Of a DNA stretch of 64,000 nucleotides, positions 16,873 to 25,358 are shown piece by piece (position 1 is the stretch's first letter; the number at the start of each line of letters is the position of its first letter). The notes below the pieces were generated by a model, which saw only the letters and a list, made by a program, of their open reading frames with translations, had not been told where the DNA came from and ran no database searches. Source of the DNA: UBA2199 sp964628035 (GTDB lineage: Bacteria; Acidobacteriota; Aminicenantia; UBA2199); contig CAZVPI010000002.1 of the NCBI GenBank assembly GCA_964628035.1, forward strand, positions 62,001-126,000, read 5' to 3'. A program made the position numbers and the translations under genes.

Positions 16873-17931
16873 ATGAAAAAGATGCTTGTCACCGGGTCGA
16901 GCGGGCTGATCGGGGGCGAGGTGGTTTCCCACTTCGCATCCCAAGGCTGGGACGTTCATGGCCTGGACAACAACATGCGCGCCGACTTTTTCGGCCCGGG
17001 CGGGGACACGACCTGGAACCGCCGGCGCCTGCAGGCGGCCCACGCGAATTTCCATCATCACGAAATGGATGTCCGGCAGCGCGGCGCCCTGGCCGAGCTG
17101 CTGGCCGAGCTGAAGCCCGACGCCATTGTTCATGCCGCGGCCCAGCCCAGCCACGACCTGGCCGCCGCCCGCCCCCTGGACGATTTCGACGTCAACGCCG
17201 TGGGTACCCTGAACCTGCTGGAAGCCAGCCGGCGCGTGAATCCGGAGGTTCCCTTTGTCTATTTCTCCACCAACAAGGTCTACGGCGACGCGCCCAACGA
17301 GCTGCCGCTGCTGGAGAAGGAGACGCGCTGGGAGTACGCCGACCCGGCGGATTGGCAGGGCATCGGCGAGGATTTCCGCATCGACGCCTCGACCCACTCG
17401 GTGTTCGGCGCCTCCAAGGTGGCCGCCGATGTCATGGTGCAGGAGTACGGCCGCTATTTTTCCATGCCCACCTGCTGCCTGCGCGGCGGCTGCCTGACCG
17501 GCCCCAGCCACGGCGGCGTCGAGCTGCACGGCTTCCTGAGCTACCTGGTGAAGTGCAACGTGCTGGGCACGGAGTACCGCATCTACGGCTACAAGGGCAA
17601 GCAGGTGCGGGACAACATCCACGCCCACGATGTGGCGTGCTTCATCGAGGAGTTCCTGAAGAACCCGCGAAGGGGCGAGGTGTACAACCTGGGCGGCGGC
17701 CGCGAGAATTCCATCTCCATCCTGGAGGCCTTCCGCCTGGTCGAATCAATCTCGGCCGTGCCCATGCGCTCGGTGTACGTGGAGCGCAACCGCATCGGCG
17801 ACCACATCTGCTACATCTCCAACCTGGCCAAGATGAAGGCCCATTATCCCGCCTGGAGCGTCACCCGCAGCCTGCCCATGATCATGGAAGAGCTCCACCG
17901 CTCGTGGCTGCAGCGGACGCGGGCGCGCTAG
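16873..17931 (+). CDS. NAD-dependent epimerase/dehydratase (CDP-paratose 2-epimerase-like)
   Basis: 352 aa from the ATG at 16873, with AAGGAG upstream; an in-frame TTG at 16849 is less likely. The Rossmann motif TGSSGLIGGEV is at residues 7-17, NVVGT-type NAVGTLNLLEAS near 112 and FSTNKVYGD near 136, a signature of the tyvelose-epimerase branch of short-chain sugar epimerases. The catalytic YxxxK position reads FGASK, so Phe replaces Tyr; from memory this substitution recurs in a bacterial subfamily with this same sequence context. It probably makes an NDP-sugar for the glycan, but the substitution makes the reaction uncertain. Confidence 0.75.
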   Translation: MKKMLVTGSSGLIGGEVVSHFASQGWDVHGLDNNMRADFFGPGGDTTWNRRRLQAAHANFHHHEMDVRQRGALAELLAELKPDAIVHAAAQPSHDLAAARPLDDFDVNAVGTLNLLEASRRVNPEVPFVYFSTNKVYGDAPNELPLLEKETRWEYADPADWQGIGEDFRIDASTHSVFGASKVAADVMVQEYGRYFSMPTCCLRGGCLTGPSHGGVELHGFLSYLVKCNVLGTEYRIYGYKGKQVRDNIHAHDVACFIEEFLKNPRRGEVYNLGGGRENSISILEAFRLVESISAVPMRSVYVERNRIGDHICYISNLAKMKAHYPAWSVTRSLPMIMEELHRSWLQRTRAR

Positions 17932-17932
17932 C

Positions 17933-18796
17933 ATGGCCGGCTTGACCCTGGACCACGTCGTCCACCCGGGCCGGGTCGACGCGTCCAGCGACCTGCACGC
18001 GGCCCAGCCCGTCACCTTCGCCACCATGGAGAACGCCGCGGAGTTCGCGCGCGGCGCGGTCGACGTGCGCGTCCAGGCCGTCCTGTTCCGCGACGAGGCG
18101 GACATGGAGCTGCCCGCCTCCTTCCACCGCATCCCTGAGCTCGAACGCTCCATCGCCGACATCCGCCCCTTCCGCGTCCGCCGCAAGCTGGCCCTGTTGC
18201 GGGACATCCTGGATGCCGGCTGCAGGCGGAGCGGCGGCGAATACGTCGCCTACACCAACGCCGACATCGCCCTGCAGCCCCACTTCTACCTGGCGGTGGC
18301 CGCGCTCGTCGGCCAGGGCTACGACGCCTTCGTCATCAACCGCCGCACCATCCCCGCTTCCTACACGTCCCTCGGCGACCTCCCGCTGATGTATGCCGAG
18401 CTGGGCGAGCCGCACCCGGGCTACGACTGCTTCGTCTTCCGCCGCGACGTCCTGCCCCTCTTCCAGCTGGGCCTCATCCACGTGGGCAGCGCCGGCATCG
18501 GCCGCGCCCTGCTGGCCAACCTGGTCCGCCACGCCCGCCGCTTCCGCGAATGCCGCGACGCCCACCTGACCTTCCACCTCGGCGACGCCTGCGCCTGGAG
18601 ACGGGAGGAGTACGGCGATTACGTCCGCGAAAACTGGAGCGAGTACCTGCGCCTGCACCGGCAGCTGTTCGGCGCCGCCGGCGGCGATCCCCTCGTCCGT
18701 TCCTACCTGCTGGAAACCGGTCCGCGGCGCCCCATCCCCGATTTCGACCGCTTTTTCATCGCCGCCGGCCGCTGCCTGCCCCTGGAGAGGCCATGA
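17933..18796 (+). CDS. Unrecognised GT-A-like protein, copy 3 of a three-copy family
   Basis: 287 aa, paralogous to the products at 9356 and 10221. It shares LDHVVHPG, AQPVTFATMENA near residue 24, KLALLRDILDAG, YTNADIALQPHFYLAV near 105, VINRRTIPASY, YDCFVFRR and LTFHLGDACAW. The NVDI-type motif is NADI here, so the aspartate and following Ile-Ala-Leu-Gln-Pro are invariant in all three copies. It ends with an extra tail of about 30 residues. It begins one base after the epimerase stop and overlaps the following sulfotransferase by 4 nt. Confidence 0.55.
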   Translation: MAGLTLDHVVHPGRVDASSDLHAAQPVTFATMENAAEFARGAVDVRVQAVLFRDEADMELPASFHRIPELERSIADIRPFRVRRKLALLRDILDAGCRRSGGEYVAYTNADIALQPHFYLAVAALVGQGYDAFVINRRTIPASYTSLGDLPLMYAELGEPHPGYDCFVFRRDVLPLFQLGLIHVGSAGIGRALLANLVRHARRFRECRDAHLTFHLGDACAWRREEYGDYVRENWSEYLRLHRQLFGAAGGDPLVRSYLLETGPRRPIPDFDRFFIAAGRCLPLERP

Positions 18797-19632
18797 AGGA
18801 ATTCCGCATGATCCACCATGTGGATCAGGCCACCATCGACGAGATGTACGGGGGCTACCGGCCGGTCTTCGTCCTGACGTCCGGGCGCTCGGGATCGAAG
18901 CTCGTGGTCGAGCTGCTGAGCCTGGCCCCGGAGATCCACGCCCTGCACGAGCCGCGGCCCACGCTGCAGTATTTCTCCGACTTCGCCTGCCGCCGGCAGG
19001 CGGACGCGGGCCTGCTGGAGAGCCTCATCGACGCGGCGCGCATGGAGATGGTCCTGGAAGCCATGATCCGCAGGAAAATCTATGTCGAGTCCAACCAGTG
19101 CCTGACGTTCTTCGCCCCGGCGCTGGCGCGGCGCTTCGCCGGCGCCCGCTTCGTGCACCTGCTGCGCCATCCCGGCGACTTCGTGGCCTCGGCCGTGCGC
19201 AAGGGCTGGCACCGCAACGACTCCATCTGGGAGGCGGGAAGGGTGCGGCTCCACGACGAGCCTCGCTGGGCGGCCATGGACCAGGTGCAGCGCCTGGCCT
19301 GGCTCTGGGATTTCACCCATCGCGCCATCGGCGATTTTCTCGCCGGCCTCGGGGAGGAGCGGGGATGGGTGCTGCGCCTGGAGGATCTGGTCGGCGGGGT
19401 GGACCACGCCCGCGCCCTCTTCGCCTTCTGCGGCGCCACCCCGCCCGATGCCAACGCCGTGCGCAGCGTGCTGGGCCGGCGGGTGAACACCCTGCGGGTG
19501 GAGGCCGATGAGCCGCAAAACATGAAAAAGGACCCCCATTTCCCCCCTTTCCGTGAGTGGCCGGCAACGGACCGGGAGAAGGTCCGCCTGGCCTGCGCCG
19601 AGACCGCCGCCCGCCATGGCTATGAACTGTAA
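18793..19632 (+). CDS. Sulfotransferase family protein
   Basis: 279 aa from the ATG at 18793, which overlaps the upstream stop. FVLTSGRSGSKLVVELL at about 26-42 is the PAPS loop in a GRSGS form. YVESNQCLTFFAPAL near 98 and FVHLLRHPGDFVASAVRKGW near 120 follow, then LRLEDLVGG near 195. The sequence LHEPRPTLQYFSD near 57 is also seen in bacterial carbohydrate sulfotransferases. Acceptor unknown. Confidence 0.82.
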   Translation: MKEFRMIHHVDQATIDEMYGGYRPVFVLTSGRSGSKLVVELLSLAPEIHALHEPRPTLQYFSDFACRRQADAGLLESLIDAARMEMVLEAMIRRKIYVESNQCLTFFAPALARRFAGARFVHLLRHPGDFVASAVRKGWHRNDSIWEAGRVRLHDEPRWAAMDQVQRLAWLWDFTHRAIGDFLAGLGEERGWVLRLEDLVGGVDHARALFAFCGATPPDANAVRSVLGRRVNTLRVEADEPQNMKKDPHFPPFREWPATDREKVRLACAETAARHGYEL

Positions 19633-19650
19633 CCGGTGCGGGAAGACGTC

Positions 19651-20469
19651 ATGAGCGTGGAACCGCTGCTGTCGGTCATCGTGGCCAACTACAACAACGA
19701 GCGCTTTGTCGAGGAGTGCCTGGAGAGCGTCCTAGCCCAGACCTGGGGCAGCCTGGAGATCGTCGTTTTTGACGACGCCTCCGGCGACGCCTCGCCCGCG
19801 ATCGTCGAACGCTACGCCCGCCGGCTGCCGGAGCGGGTCCGCCTGCTGCGGAGCACGGCCAACCGCGGCGTCGCCGCCGCCCGCCATCAGGCCATCCTGG
19901 CCGCCCGCGGCGAATACCTCACCACCCTGGACAGCGACGACTACTATGGCAACCGGCGCAAGCTGGAGAACGAGCTCACCCTGGTCCGGGCCTGTGCGGA
20001 ACAGGAGGGCAGGGAAGTCCTCGCGTTCTCCAACGTGCTGCTGGCCAGGGACGGCGAGGCGCCCGCCCCCTGGGGCGGACCGGAGACCATCGGCCAGGGC
20101 ATGATCGGCGCGCGCATTCTCGGCCGCAGCTGCTTCATTCCCCGCGACTTCGTCATGAGCCGCGCGGCGTATTTCCGCGCCGGCGGCTACGACGCGCGTT
20201 TCCCGATCTATGAGGATTGGGACCTGAAGATCCGCCTGGCGATGAGGCATGAATTCCGTTACACCGGCGAGGTCGGCAGCGTCTACCGCCGCCACGGCCG
20301 CGGCCTCTCGGCGCGCCCCTTCCCCGAGCACGTCCCGACGCTGCGGGCCGTGTTCGCGAAAAACCTGCCCCTGGTCGCGGAAAACGACCGGCAGCCGGTC
20401 CGCCGGGCCTTCGAGGCCTGGCTCGCCGCCGTCGCCCGAATGAACGGCGCGGAGGGCTCCTGCGGTTGA
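19651..20469 (+). CDS. Glycosyltransferase family 2
   Basis: 272 aa from the ATG at 19651. LLSVIVANYNNERFVEECLESVLAQTW is the classic family 2 opening, followed by IVVFDDASGDASP at 35-47. TTLDSDDYYG near 90 provides the DXD metal site, and YEDWDLKIRLAM near 190 provides the catalytic acidic pair. A soluble transferase adding a sugar to a lipid-linked intermediate is expected. A gap of 118 bp follows, the largest inside the cluster, which supports a new transcript starting at the next gene. Confidence 0.88.
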   Translation: MSVEPLLSVIVANYNNERFVEECLESVLAQTWGSLEIVVFDDASGDASPAIVERYARRLPERVRLLRSTANRGVAAARHQAILAARGEYLTTLDSDDYYGNRRKLENELTLVRACAEQEGREVLAFSNVLLARDGEAPAPWGGPETIGQGMIGARILGRSCFIPRDFVMSRAAYFRAGGYDARFPIYEDWDLKIRLAMRHEFRYTGEVGSVYRRHGRGLSARPFPEHVPTLRAVFAKNLPLVAENDRQPVRRAFEAWLAAVARMNGAEGSCG

Positions 20470-20572
20470 AGGGGCGGAGTACGGACTGGGCGCCGGGCCC
20501 GTGGCGAGCGCCTGGGGCGTGCGCCAAACCGCAGGGAAGAATCCTCGCTTTTATCATGACCGGGCACTGATG

Positions 20573-20581
20573 TGATATGAT
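20573..20581 (+). promoter_or_regulatory. Extended -10 promoter in front of the sulfotransferase fusion gene
   Basis: TGATATGAT contains an extended -10 (TGn TATGAT) ending 6 bases before the ATG at 20588. No good -35 is visible. Transcription should start at or next to the A of the ATG, giving a leaderless message. Confidence 0.5.
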
Positions 20582-20587
20582 AGCGCC

Positions 20588-23227
20588 ATGACGCAGCGGC
20601 CGATCTTCATCCACGCCCTGTTCCGCACCGGGAGCACCTACGTCTGGAACAAATTCCGCATGCTGCCGGACCACGTGTGTTATTACGAGCCGTTCCACCA
20701 GCTGCTGGCCAAGATCACCCGCGAGAACGTGCAGGACACCCTAACCCGCAACTTCAAGGCCGTGGGGCATCCCGAACTGGACCGGCACTATTTGTTTGAA
20801 TATGAAGCGCTTCTCCAGCCGGGCCGCTCCGGCGTCCCCCATTTCAAGAAGGAGATGAGCTTCGATTGGTTCTGCCAGGCGGGCGACGACCCCTGCCCGG
20901 ACCAGAAGGCCTATGTCGATTTCCTGATCCAAGCCTGCGGCGAGAAGGTCCCCCTCTTCCAGTTCAACCGCACGGCGCTGCGCAGCGCCTGGTTCAAGGC
21001 GAACTATCCGGAATCGCTCAACATCTATCTCTATCGGGATCCCAGGGACCAGTGGCAATCCTACGCGGGCATCAAGGCCCGCACCGGCTATGACGTGTTC
21101 TTCCTCATGGACGTGCTGGCGCTGAGCAAGAACCGGGACCATCCCCTGGTCCGCCCCCTGAGGAGCGATCTGCCGCTGCTGAAATATTGCGCCGCGGAGC
21201 ACAGCGAGGAGGAGGGGCTGTACCGCATCCTGTACCACGCCTACAGCGAGGAGGAGAAATATCTCATTTTTTATTACCTCTGGCTGCAGTCGCTGCTCGA
21301 GAACGCCCGGCACGCCGATGCGCTGTGGGACATCAACGAGCTGGCGGCGAACCCCGGGTATCGCGGCCGGGTGCAGCAGTGGCTGGGGGAGCGCCAGGCC
21401 GCCGTCCCGGATTTTTCCGACTGCCGCATCACCCGCTATCCCGCCTTGCCGCTGCCGTCGGACGTGATGGCGGCCATCGAGGGCCGGGCCTGGGAATTGA
21501 TCTCCCGCTCCCGGCCGCGGCAAGTCCTGCAGGAAGCCCTCAGCCGGCTGCCGGCCGGCAGCTCGGGCCGCTGGCGCGGGACCCTGGGCGGTGTGGAGTC
21601 GCAGGCGCAAACCAGCGCGGGCGTCCGGCGCCGCGACGACGGGGCGGCCACGATGGAGCGCATGGCGAAGTGGCTGACGGACAACTGGCGGGAAGAGATC
21701 CGCGGCAACCAGGACCTGCAGGGCGGGCTGAAGGACAGGAACGAGGCGATCCTGCTGATCGCCGGGCTGGTCCTGCAGGAGATGGGGAAAATGGCCGGAC
21801 TCTCCGCGAACCCTCCGGGAATCGGCAGGATCCAGGCCGGCGTCGAGGGCCTGGTCGCGCTGCTGCGCGATGAATTGCGGGCCAACGAGCACAAGATCCG
21901 GGACCTGTCCGCCGCGGCCAGGCTGCACGAAGAGGAGGTCCGGCGCCTCTTGCTGGGATTGAAGCAGAGCGAGCACGTGGGCGGAGCCTGGAAGAACGCG
22001 GCGCAGGAGAGGGAGCGCGAGATCGGCGTGCTCCAGGAGACGGTGCGGGAATCGTCCGCCGCGGTGGCCCTGCTGCAAGCCCAGGTGCGCATCCTGCAGC
22101 ACAGCCGCTCGTTCCGCCTGGGCCGGGCCATCCTGACCCCTCTGCGCCTGGGCAAGAAGCTCCTGGCGAGGTTGAGGGAAAAGGGCGCGGCCAGACGGCT
22201 CTCCAGAGACAGGATCGCCGGGCGCGCCGGCCCGCTTCCGGCCGGGGAAAGGAAAATCTCGCTGCTGGAACAGCTGCACCTGGACTTCGGCCGCCATCGC
22301 AGCGGGCTCAAGTACGGGCTGCAGTTCCTGCTGGAGCTGCATCACCCGCAGGGGACGGTGCTGGACGCCTTCATCGAGCGCACGTTCTCCTGGCAGCCCT
22401 CGCAACGCCTCGCCTACCGCCGGCCCTGGATCGGCTTCATTCACGTCCCGCCCCGGGTTCCGGAGTGGTTCCACGTGGAGCAGAGCAACGCCATGATCTT
22501 CCGCTCCAGGCAATGGCAGGAGAGCCTGCCCTTCTGCCGCGGGCTGTTCGCCTTCTCCCGCTATCACCAGGAAAGCCTGCAGCCGCTCCTGCCCGTGCCG
22601 GTGGAGACGCTGCGGCTGCCCACGGAGAAGCCGACCCTCCTGTGGTCCGCGGAGCGTTTCGACGCCAACAAGGACAAGAAGGTCGTCCAGGTCGGATGGT
22701 GGCTGAGACGGTTGCACGCCATCTATCAGCTCCCCGAGACCGGTTTGCGGAAAGCGCTGCTGAACGTGGTCCACCCCAGCCTGCCCGAGCTGATGAAGAA
22801 GGAAAGGGCGTTCCTGGAACGGGAGGGCGCGCTGGCCAACCTGGATTTCGATTCGGTCCAGGTCATTCCCTTCCTGTCCAACCCGGAATACGACCGTCTG
22901 CTCAGCTGCAACATCGTCTTCCTGTTCCTGTACGACAGCTCCGTCTGCAATGCCATCGTGGAGTGCATCGTGCGCCGGACGCCGCTGCTGATCAACCCGC
23001 TCCCCGCGGTCGTCGAGTACCTCGGCCCCGGGTATCCCTTCTATTTCCGGACGCTGGCGGAGGCGGCGGCCAAGCTGAGGGACCGCGACCTCATCCTGCA
23101 CACCCATGACTACTTGTGCCACCTGCCCATGGCGCAGGAGTTGAGCGGCGACCGCTTCCACCGCTCGTTCGTCGCTTCCCGGATCTTTCAATCGCTTCCA
23201 GCCCCTGCCAGGGAGGAGGTGCAATGA
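20588..23227 (+). CDS. Sulfotransferase / coiled-coil / GT-B-like fusion protein
   Basis: 879 aa with three parts. Residues 1 to about 300 are a sulfotransferase domain: PAPS loop FIHALFRTGSTYVWN at 7-20 and 3'-phosphate element NIYLYRDPRDQWQSYAG near 142. Residues about 350-530 are polar and helical with heptad-like runs, ending in SRSFRLGRAILTPLR, a linker motif often seen in multi-domain glycosyltransferases. Residues about 555-879 are strongly similar to the whole of the next gene product, sharing FIERTFSWQP, WIGFIHVPPRVPEWF, KKVVQVGWWLRRLHAIY, LYDSSVCNAIVECIV and YLGPGYPFYFRTLAEAAAK. No ribosome-binding site precedes the ATG, consistent with leaderless initiation. It may couple sugar addition to sulfation. 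Confidence 0.75.
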   Translation: MTQRPIFIHALFRTGSTYVWNKFRMLPDHVCYYEPFHQLLAKITRENVQDTLTRNFKAVGHPELDRHYLFEYEALLQPGRSGVPHFKKEMSFDWFCQAGDDPCPDQKAYVDFLIQACGEKVPLFQFNRTALRSAWFKANYPESLNIYLYRDPRDQWQSYAGIKARTGYDVFFLMDVLALSKNRDHPLVRPLRSDLPLLKYCAAEHSEEEGLYRILYHAYSEEEKYLIFYYLWLQSLLENARHADALWDINELAANPGYRGRVQQWLGERQAAVPDFSDCRITRYPALPLPSDVMAAIEGRAWELISRSRPRQVLQEALSRLPAGSSGRWRGTLGGVESQAQTSAGVRRRDDGAATMERMAKWLTDNWREEIRGNQDLQGGLKDRNEAILLIAGLVLQEMGKMAGLSANPPGIGRIQAGVEGLVALLRDELRANEHKIRDLSAAARLHEEEVRRLLLGLKQSEHVGGAWKNAAQEREREIGVLQETVRESSAAVALLQAQVRILQHSRSFRLGRAILTPLRLGKKLLARLREKGAARRLSRDRIAGRAGPLPAGERKISLLEQLHLDFGRHRSGLKYGLQFLLELHHPQGTVLDAFIERTFSWQPSQRLAYRRPWIGFIHVPPRVPEWFHVEQSNAMIFRSRQWQESLPFCRGLFAFSRYHQESLQPLLPVPVETLRLPTEKPTLLWSAERFDANKDKKVVQVGWWLRRLHAIYQLPETGLRKALLNVVHPSLPELMKKERAFLEREGALANLDFDSVQVIPFLSNPEYDRLLSCNIVFLFLYDSSVCNAIVECIVRRTPLLINPLPAVVEYLGPGYPFYFRTLAEAAAKLRDRDLILHTHDYLCHLPMAQELSGDRFHRSFVASRIFQSLPAPAREEVQ

Positions 23228-24216
23228 GCGCCGGGCCCGCGCAGCCGCCGGCGTATCCGCGCCGCATCGACCTGGGCGATCAGTTGCAGGGATTCTACGG
23301 ACAGCATCGCAGCGGCTGGCCCTATGTGCTGCGCCTGCTCCAGCAGCTGCAGTCCGAAGGCGGGATCTGGCTTGACAGCTTCATCGAGCGCACGTTCTGC
23401 TGGCACCCCGAGGGCCCGCGGCCCATCCTGCGCCCCTGGATCGGCTTCATCCACGTTCCGCCGCGGGTGCCGGAATGGTTCCAGAGCGAGCAGTCCAACG
23501 ACTTCATCTTCCGCACCCGGCCTTGGCGGCAGAGTTTGCCGTATTGCCGGGGCCTGTTCACGCTCTCGCGCTACCATCGCCGCGCCCTGGAGGCGAAGCT
23601 CCAGGTCCCCATCCAGGACCTGCTCTTTCCCACCGAGGAGCCCGAGCTCAAATGGAGCGCGGAGCGCTTCGCCGCCAACCGGGAGAAGAAGATCGTGCAG
23701 GTGGGCTGGTGGCTGCGCCGGCTGCACGCGATCTACATGCTGCCGACGCGTTCGTACCGGAAAATCTTCCTGCGCATCACCCATGCCGACCTGGACAGCC
23801 TGCTCAAAAAGGAGCGGGCGCTGCTGCTGCGGCAGGGGATCTTCCACGACGGCATGTACGACACGGCGCAGGAGGTCTCCTTCCTGCCCGACCGCGACTA
23901 CGACCTCCTGCTCGCGGAAAACCTGGTGTTCGTGGATTTGTACGACTCCAGCGCCAACAACACGATCATCGAGTGCATCGTGCGCGCCACGCCCATCCTG
24001 GTCAACCCCCTCGAGCCGGTCCGCGAGTACCTGGGCGACGGCTACCCCTTTTACTTTTCCTCGCTGGCCGAGGCCGCGGCGAAGGCCGAAAGCCTGGACG
24101 CCGTGCTTGAGGCCCACCGCTACCTGCGCGACCATCCGCTCCGCAGGCGGCTCGCCGGCGAGCACTTTCTGCGCAGCCTGGTCGATTCGCCGATCTACCG
24201 CGGCCTGGAAACATGA
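23224..24216 (+). CDS. Unrecognised GT-B-like protein, stand-alone copy of the fusion's C-terminal domain
   Basis: 330 aa; the ATG at 23224 overlaps the fusion gene stop. It is colinear with residues about 555-879 of the preceding protein, so the pair arose by duplication followed by gain or loss of a fusion. WIGFIHVPPRVPEWF near 70, KIVQVGWWLRRLHAIY near 158, LYDSSANNTIIECIVRATPILVNPL near 237 and EYLGDGYPFYF are conserved. The last region looks like the donor-binding C-terminal half of GT-B glycosyltransferases (Glu-rich helix followed by a small-residue strand). Function is inferred from that resemblance and from context. Confidence 0.55.
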   Translation: MSAGPAQPPAYPRRIDLGDQLQGFYGQHRSGWPYVLRLLQQLQSEGGIWLDSFIERTFCWHPEGPRPILRPWIGFIHVPPRVPEWFQSEQSNDFIFRTRPWRQSLPYCRGLFTLSRYHRRALEAKLQVPIQDLLFPTEEPELKWSAERFAANREKKIVQVGWWLRRLHAIYMLPTRSYRKIFLRITHADLDSLLKKERALLLRQGIFHDGMYDTAQEVSFLPDRDYDLLLAENLVFVDLYDSSANNTIIECIVRATPILVNPLEPVREYLGDGYPFYFSSLAEAAAKAESLDAVLEAHRYLRDHPLRRRLAGEHFLRSLVDSPIYRGLET

Positions 24217-25358
24217 AAAGGGACAACGACCCCCGGGTGGACGGCGCGGCCGCTGGGGGCGGGACTCCGGCCAAGGTGTCGATCCTGCTGCCCAACCTGA
24301 ACCAGCGACCCTTCCTGGAGGAGCGGCTGCGGACGATCCTTGCGCAGACCCTCGGCGACTGGGAGCTGATCGTCGTCGACAACCACTCCGACGACGGATC
24401 GTGGGAGTTCTTCCAGGAGTGGTCCAGGCGCGACGGGCGCATCCGCATCCAGCAGGCGCCGCGCCGCGGCATGTACGACAACTGGAACAACTGCCTGCGC
24501 CTGGCCCGTGGCGAGTACGTCACCATCGCCACCAGCGACGACACCATGGAGCCCGATTTCCTGGAGCGGATGACCCGGGCCCTGGACGAGAACCCGGATT
24601 GCGACATCGCCCACTGCAAATTGCGCATCATCGACGAGCAGGGGCAGGCCTGCCCGCTGCTGAACTGGGATCGCCTGTTCAGCACCCGCTACTTCGGCCC
24701 CTGGATCGACCGGCCGCATATTCGTCGCGCCCCCCACGACGGGGTCCTGCATTGCGGGGTGCGCACCGTGTACACCTCCATCACTCAATTGCTGCTGCGC
24801 AGGCGGCTCTTCGATCGCGTGGGGCTGTTTTCCACCCGCTTCGGTTCGGCCGCCGATTTCGAATGGGAGATGCGCGCCTCGCTGCTGGCCAGCACCGTGC
24901 ACGTGCCCCGTACCCTGGCCACCTGGCGGGTGCACGGCAGGCAGAGCACCGACCTGGGCCGGCTGGACGCCGCCGGGCAAAAACGGCTGTTCGTGAAGAT
25001 GGTCCGCCATGCCTTCCGCGCCGCCCGCCGCATCGACCCGCAGCTCCTGCCGGGGATGCGCCTGCGTGAACTGACCCTCCTCTACCGCAAGGAGCGATGG
25101 CTCGCCACCATCCGCGAGGCGCGCAAGCGCTGGGCCCCGAAGCCCCTTCCCCGCGCTCACCGGATCGGAATCGCCCTGAGATGGCTTGCGCTGGATCCCC
25201 TGGTGCTGCTGGAGTTTGTCAGGCGGCTCAACCATCCGGAGAGATTCCTCCGTCCCGATTCTCCCATGACGTATCCCCGGGAACTCCTCGGCAAATACGG
25301 CCTGACGCATCATGTGCTGCCGGCCCGCTCCCGGGATGAAAAAGGAGAAGCACGATGA
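24213..25358 (+). CDS. Glycosyltransferase family 2
   Basis: 381 aa. VSILLPNLNQRPFLEERLRTILAQT begins at residue 22, VVDNHSDDGSWEFF near 54 and TIATSDDTMEPDF near 104 carry the nucleotide and metal sites, and FGSAADFEWEMRASL near 211 supplies the catalytic acidic region. A basic C-terminal extension of about 110 residues (KERWLATIREARKRW and following) is not part of the core and may associate with membrane or partner proteins. It overlaps both neighbours by 4 nt. Confidence 0.86.
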   Translation: MKRDNDPRVDGAAAGGGTPAKVSILLPNLNQRPFLEERLRTILAQTLGDWELIVVDNHSDDGSWEFFQEWSRRDGRIRIQQAPRRGMYDNWNNCLRLARGEYVTIATSDDTMEPDFLERMTRALDENPDCDIAHCKLRIIDEQGQACPLLNWDRLFSTRYFGPWIDRPHIRRAPHDGVLHCGVRTVYTSITQLLLRRRLFDRVGLFSTRFGSAADFEWEMRASLLASTVHVPRTLATWRVHGRQSTDLGRLDAAGQKRLFVKMVRHAFRAARRIDPQLLPGMRLRELTLLYRKERWLATIREARKRWAPKPLPRAHRIGIALRWLALDPLVLLEFVRRLNHPERFLRPDSPMTYPRELLGKYGLTHHVLPARSRDEKGEAR

